From Altererythrobacter rubellus (GTDB lineage: Bacteria; Pseudomonadota; Alphaproteobacteria; Sphingomonadales; Sphingomonadaceae), in assembly GCF_030284385.1 (NCBI RefSeq), contig NZ_CP127221.1, positions 2,232,412-2,296,411 of the forward strand: DNA of 64,000 nucleotides, written 5' to 3'. This document shows positions 57,333 to 64,000 of this stretch, piece by piece. The position numbers and the translations under genes were made by a program. Position 1 is the stretch's first letter. Each line of letters opens with the position of its first letter. The notes below the pieces were generated by a model, which was given only the letters and a program-made list of their open reading frames with translations, had not been told where the DNA came from and searched no databases.

Positions 57333-57791
57333 CTAGAGTTTGGCAGCGCCGCCGGTTGAGCCAAAGCCGCCCGCACCCCGCGCCGTGTCGTCAAGCTCGG
57401 CAACTTCATCCCACCCGGCTTGAGTCACCGGTGCAAGAACCAGCTGCGCAATCCGGTCACCACGCTCGATCGGAAACGGCTCAGTGCCGTGATTGATCAT
57501 GATAACTTTCAGCTCGCCGCGATAATCGCTGTCGATCGTGCCCGGAGTATTGGGAACGGTTATCCCGTGTTTGAGCGCCAACCCTGACCGTGGACGGACC
57601 TGAATTTCAAACCCTTGCGGGATGGCCAGCGCAAGGCCTGTCGCGACAGCATGCCGTGCACCGGGCTGCAATGTTACAGTCTCTGCCGAAACTACATCCA
57701 TACCGGCCGCGCCTTCGGTGGCGTAGCGCGGCAAGTCCAAGCCATTGCCATGCGGCAAACGTTTCACCTGGACGTTGACGGGATCAGGCAT
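57333..57791 (-). CDS. dut: dUTP diphosphatase
   Basis: A 152-residue trimeric dUTPase that makes dUMP and keeps uracil out of DNA. All five motifs are visible: [53 protein letters not shown] and [11 protein letters not shown]. The ATG at 57791 (MPDPVNVQV) overlaps the end of coaBC by 8 bp, so it is co-translated with it. Confidence 0.97.
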   Translation of the reverse strand: MPDPVNVQVKRLPHGNGLDLPRYATEGAAGMDVVSAETVTLQPGARHAVATGLALAIPQGFEIQVRPRSGLALKHGITVPNTPGTIDSDYRGELKVIMINHGTEPFPIERGDRIAQLVLAPVTQAGWDEVAELDDTARGAGGFGSTGGAAKL

Positions 57792-59508
57792 CTTCTTTTT
57801 CACCCTGTAGCGTTTCGGCCATTTTCTCGACCAGAGCCATCGCAATGTCCATCTTGGGCATTTCTTCCAGCGTATCGACGCCGTCTTCGCTGATGATCTG
57901 GACGCGGTTCATGTCACCACCCATCACATCGCCTGAAACGTCGTTAGCGACAATCCAGTCAGCAGCCTTGCGCTTGCGCTTGCGCTTCGCATTGTCGAGA
58001 ACATCTTCGGTCTCGGCAGCAAAGCCAACCACCAGTTTCGGCCGGTTTTCGCCTGCCGCGACATTGGTCAGAAGATCTGGGTTCTCTTCGAGGACGAGAG
58101 CTGGCGGTGCAGAGCCGCGCTTCTTCATCTTCTCACCGCGATATTCTTTGGGACGCCAGTCTGCGACAGCGGCCACCATAACAGCGATGTCCGCGGGCAG
58201 CGCATTCTTTACGGCATCTGACATCTGGACTGCGCTTTCGACATCCACACGATCAACACCGTCAGGCGTTCGTAGAGAGACCGGGCCGGCAACCAACGTT
58301 ACCTTCGCGCCCAGCGCCGCTGCGGCAGCCGCGATGGCAAAGCCTTGTTTGCCCGAAGAACGGTTCGCGATGTAGCGCACCGGATCGATCGCCTCCCAAG
58401 TCGGGCCGGCCGTGATCAGCATATGCTTGCCCTTGAGCGGCTGATGCCCCTTCTTGACCTTGAAGGCACCGCCGCCGAGCGCATCTTCTTCAGCCACTTC
58501 GATATCTGCCGGCATGGCCGGTACGCCGTCAAACTCGTCGCCATCGATGGATTCGGGTTCGGCATCGCCGGCACCGGTCTTGACGGTATGATTGATTGCA
58601 GCCGGATCGGTTGGCGGGGCGGAGCTGGCCGCACCCTTTGACGCTAGCAATGGTCCAGCGTCAGCGACGGGATCAGCCGGAACCTCTTGCTCAGCTTCAC
58701 ATTCGCCGACGGCTTCCTCTTCGGCAGAAGCGGCAGCAGCAGCTTCCTGCTCTTCCAGATATTCAACTTCGATCTGGTCGGCGGTGCGTTTTGCGGTGGA
58801 GCGCGGGATAATCGACGCCAGCAGTCCGCCCAATCCGCCGCCTCTCGGGGCAACTTCAGGCTCGATTGCTTCGACCTCGGCTTCCGCCTCTTCCTCGAGA
58901 ATCTCTTCTTCAACCGCAGCTTCGAGAGCCACTGGTTCGGCTTTCTCTGGCACTTCGACTTCAATACCGAAGTGGCCGGCAATCTCGCTCCAGATAACTT
59001 CCGGCTCGGGCAAACGGCCATAGCCAAATTCGCCGCAAGCCATTGCACCTTCATCCGGGTGCAGCACTTTGACGCCCGCCTGCTGCAACCATTGCAGATT
59101 GCGCTGGGTCGCTTCGTGTTCCCACATGCGGACATTCATCGCAGGTGCGATCATCACCGGCTTGTCAGTCGCAAGGATCAGCGTTGTCGCCAGATCATCC
59201 GCGATCCCTGCGGCCATTTTCGCCATCAGATCGGCCGTCGCGGGGCAAACCACAACCAGATCAGCTTCGCGGCTGAGCTGGATATGCCCCATCTCGGCTT
59301 CGTTCTTGAGGTCCCAAAGCGTGGTGTGGACTTCGTTCTCGCTCAATGCAGCCAGCGCCATAGGCGTCACGAATTGCTGTCCGCCTTGCGTCAAAACGCA
59401 AGTGACATCGCCCCCGCCCTTGCGGATCAGACGAACAAGCTCGCATGACTTGTAGGCAGCGATACCGCCGCCCACCACGAGCAAAATCTTCGGTCCAGTG
59501 CCGCTCAA
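57784..59508 (-). CDS. coaBC: Bifunctional CoaBC with long acidic linker
   Basis: A 574-residue protein where about 400 is usual. The N-terminal CoaC (flavoprotein decarboxylase) part has [31 protein letters not shown] and the substrate loop [14 protein letters not shown]. The C-terminal CoaB (phosphopantothenoylcysteine synthetase) part has [20 protein letters not shown] and [11 protein letters not shown]. Between them, about 58450-58955, is a roughly 170-residue acidic, low-complexity linker rich in Glu, Ala and Asp. The start is probably TTG 59508, with AGGGGG 5 bases upstream. Together the domains make 4'-phosphopantetheine for coenzyme A. Confidence 0.93.
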   Translation of the reverse strand: MSGTGPKILLVVGGGIAAYKSCELVRLIRKGGGDVTCVLTQGGQQFVTPMALAALSENEVHTTLWDLKNEAEMGHIQLSREADLVVVCPATADLMAKMAAGIADDLATTLILATDKPVMIAPAMNVRMWEHEATQRNLQWLQQAGVKVLHPDEGAMACGEFGYGRLPEPEVIWSEIAGHFGIEVEVPEKAEPVALEAAVEEEILEEEAEAEVEAIEPEVAPRGGGLGGLLASIIPRSTAKRTADQIEVEYLEEQEAAAAASAEEEAVGECEAEQEVPADPVADAGPLLASKGAASSAPPTDPAAINHTVKTGAGDAEPESIDGDEFDGVPAMPADIEVAEEDALGGGAFKVKKGHQPLKGKHMLITAGPTWEAIDPVRYIANRSSGKQGFAIAAAAAALGAKVTLVAGPVSLRTPDGVDRVDVESAVQMSDAVKNALPADIAVMVAAVADWRPKEYRGEKMKKRGSAPPALVLEENPDLLTNVAAGENRPKLVVGFAAETEDVLDNAKRKRKRKAADWIVANDVSGDVMGGDMNRVQIISEDGVDTLEEMPKMDIAMALVEKMAETLQGEKEDA

Positions 59509-59699
59509 GAGTTCCCCCTGATTGCAGTCAGCAGCGAAAGACGCATAGTGACCAAAAGCTCCCTGTTTCGCATAAGCCGTTTCGAGCCTAGCCGCGCAGC
59601 AAAGCCCAGCCAACCCTTGCAGCAGAGTGATTAAGTTTTGCCTAGCGCTTTCCTAACAACCAGCTAACTAAAGCCAAACAGTTTCTGGGGAGAGACGAC

Positions 59700-60101
59700 A
59701 TGGCGTTGGTTTTACGGGCTTTGCTGTTTGTTGGTGGATTGTTCTTCGTGCTGATGGGGATCGGATTTCTGCTCGACCCGGTTGGCTCAGGCGCGGATTT
59801 CGGAATTGCGCCAAAAGGCGTGCTGGGATTCGCTTCCGTTCGTGCGGATATGACCGCGTTCTTCGTTGTGGCTGGCGGGTGCATGATCTGGGGCGCATGG
59901 GCCCGCAAAGGCGATCCATTGCTGGTATCGGCTGCTCTTATGGGCATCGCCATCTTCGGGCGGCTCTACACTTTGACAGTCGATGGCCCGCATGATGGCT
60001 GGTTTCTGCCCATCATCGTTGAATCGGTAACTGTGATCCTGGCCCTGTTGGGTAGCCGGATGCTGCCGCACACCGCTCTGGTACCTGACGAGGACGCTTA
60101 A
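59700..60101 (+). CDS. DUF4345 family small membrane protein
   Basis: A 133-residue protein with about four helices: LRALLFVGGLFFVLMGIGFL, FFVVAGGCMIWGAWA, LLVSAALMGIAIFGRLYTL and FLPIIVESVTVILALLG. The pattern with FGRLYTLTVDG matches DUF4345. Function unknown. GGGGAG lies 8 bases upstream of ATG. It lies on the strand opposite to its neighbours and overlaps the ubiB stop by 4 bp. Confidence 0.72.
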   Translation: MALVLRALLFVGGLFFVLMGIGFLLDPVGSGADFGIAPKGVLGFASVRADMTAFFVVAGGCMIWGAWARKGDPLLVSAALMGIAIFGRLYTLTVDGPHDGWFLPIIVESVTVILALLGSRMLPHTALVPDEDA

Positions 60102-61657
60102 GCAATCCAGCCAAGCATCGTCGCGCCGTAAAAAACGCCTGCTCCGGCGGCAGCTGCGGCGACATAGCCCAGCCAGCCGCGCCGCTTGGGCGCAGTCGGC
60201 CCGACGATCAGCTCGATTTCCGGGAGCGGGGGCGCTTCTGGCGCACCGCCCTTGGCGGGGAATTTCTCATCCACCCGGCGCAGCAAATCGGGCAGCTTGA
60301 GCAAGGTCGAGAAATTCTCTTTCACGGCGTCGGCCAGGGCCGCTTCCGGCCCTAGCTCATCGCGCACCCAATTGCGTACATAAGGCGCTGAAGTGTCCCA
60401 CATGTTGATTTCGGGATTGAGCTGAGTCGCAATCCCCTCAACCATCACCATGGTCTTTTGCAGCAGCAGCAGATGCGGCTGGGTCTGCATGTCAAAGTCG
60501 CGGGTGATCGCAAACAAGCCATCGAGCATTTGCCCGACGCTCAGTTCCTTCACTGGCTTGCCGCGCATCGGCTCACCCACCGCGCGCAGCGCGGTCGCGA
60601 ATTCGTCAACCGAGTGATAGCTCGGCACATATTGCGCTTCGAAATGGATTTCCGCCACGCGGCGATAATTGCCCGTGGTCAGCCCGTACAGGATCTCCGC
60701 CAGCCACATCCGCGCACGCCGATCGATCCTTCCCATGATGCCAAAGTCAATCGCGGCAATCGTGCCGTCATCTTCGACGAACAGATTGCCCTGATGCATG
60801 TCTGCATGGAAATAGCCGCCGCTGATCGCCTGGGTAAGGAACGCCAGAACCAGCCGGTTCGCCAGCTCGTCCATGTCATGGCCCTTGGCCTTCAGTTCCT
60901 CGACTTTGCTGATCTTTGTGCCGTCGATCCATTCGACTGTCATCACCCGGCCATTGGTGCGATCCCAGTCGATTTCCGGGACACGGTAGCCCGCAAAGCC
61001 TTTCATATTCTCCGCAAGCTCGGAAGCGGACGCAGCTTCACGCCGCAGATCAAGCTCGCGATTTGTCCAGCGTTTGAAATTGGCGATGGTAAGCTGCGGA
61101 CGCAGCCGGCGGGCTTCGTCGCTGCCCAACGCTTCCAAATGCGCTGCGGCCCATTCATAGGTCTCTATATCCCGCGCGAACTGTTCGCGAATGCCGGGGC
61201 GCAACACCTTCAATGCAACCTTGCGGCCGTCGCTTGTCACTGCGCGGTGAACCTGCGCGATGGACGCGGCACCGACGGGCTTGGGGTCGATTTCCTGAAA
61301 CAGCTCGCTCAGCGGCTTTTCAAAAGTTGCCGCGATCGACGCTTCAATCTCGCTGAAAACTACCGGCGGCAAATCGTCCTGCAATCCGAGTAGATTGTGT
61401 GCGGCTTCTTCGCCCACCAGATCGGGCCGTGTCGCCAGTGTTTGCCCCAGCTTGATCGCCGCAGGCCCGATAGCCTTGAACGCGGTTGCATAGTCAGGCG
61501 TCGCAGGCTGGAATGTGCCAAGACGCGCAAGCCGAACCAATCGCTTGACCTGCACGGGCGCGTTCGGATCGGATTCGATCCCGCGCAAAGCGCCATGCTT
61601 TGCCAGCTTGCGCCCCCACTTGAGTATGCGCCAGATGTGGGTTGAGGGTCTTGTCAC
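60098..61657 (-). CDS. ubiB: Ubiquinone biosynthesis protein kinase-like UbiB
   Basis: A 519-residue ADCK/ABC1-family atypical kinase/ATPase needed for ubiquinone synthesis. The signature KxGQ is in AAIKLGQTLATRPDLVG, the Ala-rich loop in PVGAASIAQVHRAV, the catalytic loop in GGYFHADMHQGNLFV and the metal motif in AAIDFGIMGR. The C-terminal hydrophobic end (WLGYVAAAAAGAGVFYGATM) anchors it in the membrane. It starts 2 bp after ubiE. Confidence 0.95.
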   Translation of the reverse strand: MTRPSTHIWRILKWGRKLAKHGALRGIESDPNAPVQVKRLVRLARLGTFQPATPDYATAFKAIGPAAIKLGQTLATRPDLVGEEAAHNLLGLQDDLPPVVFSEIEASIAATFEKPLSELFQEIDPKPVGAASIAQVHRAVTSDGRKVALKVLRPGIREQFARDIETYEWAAAHLEALGSDEARRLRPQLTIANFKRWTNRELDLRREAASASELAENMKGFAGYRVPEIDWDRTNGRVMTVEWIDGTKISKVEELKAKGHDMDELANRLVLAFLTQAISGGYFHADMHQGNLFVEDDGTIAAIDFGIMGRIDRRARMWLAEILYGLTTGNYRRVAEIHFEAQYVPSYHSVDEFATALRAVGEPMRGKPVKELSVGQMLDGLFAITRDFDMQTQPHLLLLQKTMVMVEGIATQLNPEINMWDTSAPYVRNWVRDELGPEAALADAVKENFSTLLKLPDLLRRVDEKFPAKGGAPEAPPLPEIELIVGPTAPKRRGWLGYVAAAAAGAGVFYGATMLGWIA

Positions 61658-61659
61658 CC

Positions 61660-62391
61660 TTACACTTTCCAGCCCGAATGGTTGTTCACAGCGCCCCCGA
61701 GTATTTTTTCGACCCGCGTGTTGCGGAAACCTGCATCCTTGATCATCGCTTCGAACTCATGCGCGAGCGGGAAACGGCGAATTGACTCGGCCAGATAGCG
61801 ATAGCTGTCTTCATCATTCGCAATCGCTTTGCCCAGCTTGGGCATAATCTGGTGCGAATACAAATCATAGATCTCTTTGAAGCCCGGCCAATCAGTCGTG
61901 CCGAATTCCATGCAGTAAAAACGGCCGCCGGGCCGCAGCACGCGGTGCGCCTCAGCCAGAGCCTTATCTATGTGAGTCACATTCCGGATACCGAAAACGA
62001 TTGTGTAAGCATCGAACTGGCCCGATGGATAGCTGAGCGTCTCTGCATTCTGGCACGACCATGACAGGCCATCGATTCCGCGCTCCATCGCGCGTTCGAT
62101 ACCAACGTCGAGCATGTCCTGATTGATATCAGCCACCACAACCTCGGCACCGCGTGCCGCCATGCGAAAGGCGATGTCGCCAGTGCCGCCGGCCATGTCC
62201 AAAATGGCTTCGCCCGGCTGCGGTTTTACCCGGCGAACGAACCTGTCTTTCCAGACCCGGTGCATGCCGCCCGACATGGCATCATTCATTATGTCATATT
62301 TACGCGCGACATTGGAAAAGACCGCGCCAACACGCTGCGTCTTCTCTTGCGGATCGACATCTTCGTAGCCGAAAGAAACCTTATCAGTCAT
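61660..62391 (-). CDS. ubiE: Ubiquinone/menaquinone biosynthesis C-methyltransferase
   Basis: A 243-residue SAM methyltransferase. SAM site ILDMAGGTGDIAFRMAARGA, NAETLSYPSGQFDAYTIVFG, the family signature GIRNVTHIDKALAEAHRVLR and YRYLAESIRRFP. It methylates the benzoquinol ring of the ubiquinone precursor. The start is ATG 62391 (MTDKVSFGYEDV); the frame extends to 62427. It diverges from mutM, a frequent arrangement in alphaproteobacteria. Confidence 0.96.
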   Translation of the reverse strand: MTDKVSFGYEDVDPQEKTQRVGAVFSNVARKYDIMNDAMSGGMHRVWKDRFVRRVKPQPGEAILDMAGGTGDIAFRMAARGAEVVVADINQDMLDVGIERAMERGIDGLSWSCQNAETLSYPSGQFDAYTIVFGIRNVTHIDKALAEAHRVLRPGGRFYCMEFGTTDWPGFKEIYDLYSHQIMPKLGKAIANDEDSYRYLAESIRRFPLAHEFEAMIKDAGFRNTRVEKILGGAVNNHSGWKV

Positions 62392-62495
62392 AGCGGGGCG
62401 CCTTAGGATGAATTGCGAGCATGGCAAAGGGTGTTATGGGGCATTTCTGATTTGAGAGCCTGATCTCTTTAGGCACATAGGTTACACAAACAAAC

Positions 62496-63311
62496 ATGCC
62501 TGAGCTTCCAGAAGTAGAGACAACGGTTCGCGGGCTTGCCCGGTTCCTAGATGGTGCAAGGATTGATCGCCTGGTACTCAATCGGCCAAACTTGCGTCGA
62601 CCATTTCCGGACTCGCTGGTTCAGGTCATGACGGGCGCAACCGTAACCGGCCTGTCACGCCGAGCGAAATATGGCCTGATCCATACAGACCGTGACCAGA
62701 CGATGGTATTCCATCTTGGCATGAGTGGCCGGTGGCGGATTGATCCGGCAGAGCCCGACAAGCATGACCACCTGATCATGGAATCAGGCGGCCATCATTT
62801 CGCACTGTGCGATCCGCGCCGTTTTGGTTCGGTTGATCTGATCGCGACCAATGCGCTGAGCGAATGGGCGCCGTTTGCCGCCCTGGGGCCAGAACCGCTG
62901 GGCGAGGATCTTGATCCTGCATACCTCAAGAACGCACTCAAGGACCGCAAGCAAGCCATCAAGCTTTGCCTGCTAGATCAACGGATCGTTGCGGGGCTCG
63001 GCAATATATATGTGTGCGAAGCGCTGTGGCGCGCTGGCATCCATCCGCGCAAAGCTGGTGGCAAAGTGACCAGGCCCCAGCTTGACCGGCTTGTACCGCA
63101 TATCAAGGAAGTGCTCACGCAATCGATCCGGGATGGCGGCTCAACCCTTCGCGATTATGCCGCGCCTGACGGAGAGCTGGGCTATTTTGCGACCCGCTTT
63201 GATGTTTATGGACGCGATGGCGACCCTTGCCGCCGCCAGGATAGCGGCATCATCCGCCGCTTTGCTCAAGGCGGACGCAGCACATGGTTCTGCGCCAAGT
63301 GCCAAAAGTAA
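62496..63311 (+). CDS. mutM: Formamidopyrimidine-DNA glycosylase
   Basis: A 271-residue base-excision repair enzyme that removes 8-oxoguanine and nicks the strand. N-terminal MPELPEVETTVRGL with catalytic Pro2 and Glu3, the helix-two-turn-helix region CLLDQRIVAGLGNIYVCEAL, and the C-terminal zinc finger (PCRRQDSGIIRRF, FCAKCQK). No RBS of note. Divergent from ubiE. Confidence 0.97.
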   Translation: MPELPEVETTVRGLARFLDGARIDRLVLNRPNLRRPFPDSLVQVMTGATVTGLSRRAKYGLIHTDRDQTMVFHLGMSGRWRIDPAEPDKHDHLIMESGGHHFALCDPRRFGSVDLIATNALSEWAPFAALGPEPLGEDLDPAYLKNALKDRKQAIKLCLLDQRIVAGLGNIYVCEALWRAGIHPRKAGGKVTRPQLDRLVPHIKEVLTQSIRDGGSTLRDYAAPDGELGYFATRFDVYGRDGDPCRRQDSGIIRRFAQGGRSTWFCAKCQK

Positions 63312-63451
63312 GCTATCACTCCCCCAGAATAGGTTGACGATTCGCAAGGGCAGGACTATGTGCGCGCCTTTCCGGCAGTGAATCGCCGTTTTCGAACACT
63401 ATAGATAATTCAGATCCGATCACGTTGGGTGATCGAGAAGCAAGGACAAAC

Positions 63452-63712
63452 ATGGCCAATTCGCCACAAGCAAAGAAGCGCATTCGTCGCAATAACCGCC
63501 GCGCCGACGTAAACACTGCGCGCGTCAGCCGTATCCGTGGTTTCGTCAAGAAGGTCGAAACAGCATGTGAAGCAGGCGACAAGGCAGCGGCGGCCGAAGC
63601 TTTGAAAGCTGCTCAGCCGGAAATGGCGCGCGGCGTTGCTCGCGGCGTGATGCACAAGAACACGGTTGCTCGCAAGATGTCGCGCCTCTCGAAGCGAGTC
63701 GCTGCACTCTGA
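63452..63712 (+). CDS. rpsT: 30S ribosomal protein S20
   Basis: An 86-residue basic helical protein binding 16S r[42 protein letters not shown] and [19 protein letters not shown]. Start at ATG 63452 with GAAGCAAGGAC upstream. In Sphingomonadales rpsT is often followed by dnaA, which would lie just beyond the window (inference). Confidence 0.97.
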   Translation: MANSPQAKKRIRRNNRRADVNTARVSRIRGFVKKVETACEAGDKAAAAEALKAAQPEMARGVARGVMHKNTVARKMSRLSKRVAAL

Positions 63713-63762
63713 TCCGGCGTCGAGGCGTCAATCGGCGCTTCGAATTTGCTTGAGACATTCAC

Positions 63763-63794
63763 AAGGGCCGGCCCGAAACGGGTTCGGCCCTTTT
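63763..63794 (+). terminator. Rho-independent terminator after rpsT
   Basis: AAGGGCCGGCCCG and CGGGTTCGGCCCTT form a strong stem (one internal mismatch or bulge) around AAA, followed by a T-rich run (TTTTGTTTTG). 50 bp after the rpsT stop. Confidence 0.88.
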
Positions 63795-64000
63795 GTTTTG
63801 CGCGGCATTTGACAATTCCGAGACCGCTAACCCTAGGAGTTTCCACGATTCGCATCGCTCAAATCTCGAAAATCTCATTATATCAATAACATCAACGCAA
63901 GCCTGCGGGTTAGAGCTGAGTCAACCGAAATATTTCGTTTTTTTTACGAAAACGTCCTTGCGCTTAAGCGCTAGGGCTTCATAAAACATAGCTGTCTGAG
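63795..64000. other. AT-rich stretch at right end, no gene seen; possible upstream region of the next gene
   Basis: No ORF with coding character. It holds a small hairpin (TTTCGT 63933-63938 with ACGAAA 63946-63951, T-rich loop) and a 12-bp palindrome GCGCTTAAGCGC near 63960-63971. No DnaA box was recognised. It probably carries the promoter of a gene right of the window. Confidence 0.35.

Overview
The window reads as a chromosomal segment of an alphaproteobacterium, most likely a member of the Sphingomonadales close to Erythrobacter (inference from gene content and protein style, not from a marker search). Supporting signs are a phyR / histidine kinase / nepR-ecfG general stress response locus, a class I PHA synthase with a phasin, a membrane-anchored cytochrome c of the CycM type, a TimA (Tim44-like) protein, and moderately GC-rich, densely packed genes with many 1-4 bp start/stop overlaps.

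Layout. Bases 1-1345 hold the 3' part of a large serine recombinase whose gene ends about 210 bp from the 3' end of tRNA-Thr; this looks like the edge of an integrated element lying to the left. Then come tRNA-Thr and tRNA-Cys, a thioesterase, a crotonase, an AlaC-like aminotransferase, phaC and a histone-like phasin (1.3-7.6 kb); clpS, lptF, lptG, two acetyltransferases and a desaturase (7.8-13.6 kb); the general stress response locus (13.8-17.2 kb); sodB, a dicarboxylate symporter, glmM, a DUF1272 protein, thiD, a LOG protein, and an APH-like kinase paired with a CrtC/AttH-like protein (17.2-24.9 kb). tRNA-Gln, ppx/gppA, rlmE, a cytochrome c, pheA, an isoaspartyl peptidase, an SDR, an esterase, ispG, a histone-deacetylase-like protein and a flavoprotein follow (24.9-36.5 kb). 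Next are two L,D-transpeptidases, an EamA transporter, acnA, a rhodanese lipoprotein, a ruvA-dsrE-ruvB cluster, aroC and katG (36.5-49.8 kb). The last part holds timA-mltA-smr, secB, murJ, trpS, dut, coaBC, ubiB, ubiE, mutM and rpsT (50-63.7 kb), and ends in an AT-rich stretch.

How the genes work together. PhyR, NepR, EcfG and the kinase form the partner-switching core of the general stress response. The sequence shows a nearly symmetrical EcfG-type promoter between the kinase and nepR that can be read in both directions, and a second perfect EcfG-type promoter in front of timA-mltA-smr, which would put cell-wall remodelling under stress control. Other groups are carbon storage (phaC, phasin), envelope building (lptFG, glmM, mltA, two L,D-transpeptidases, murJ), oxidative stress defence (sodB, katG) and quinone synthesis (ubiE, ubiB).

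Most of the window is ordinary housekeeping DNA. The less ordinary parts are three decayed genes (a desaturase 3' end with an in-frame stop, the second half of mntP, and a small membrane protein frameshifted by a 19-bp tandem duplication), a probable small RNA next to phyR, paired TGC-type repeats around the phasin promoter, and a CoaBC carrying a long acidic linker. I found no CRISPR array, insertion sequence, prophage module or clearly new multi-gene system.
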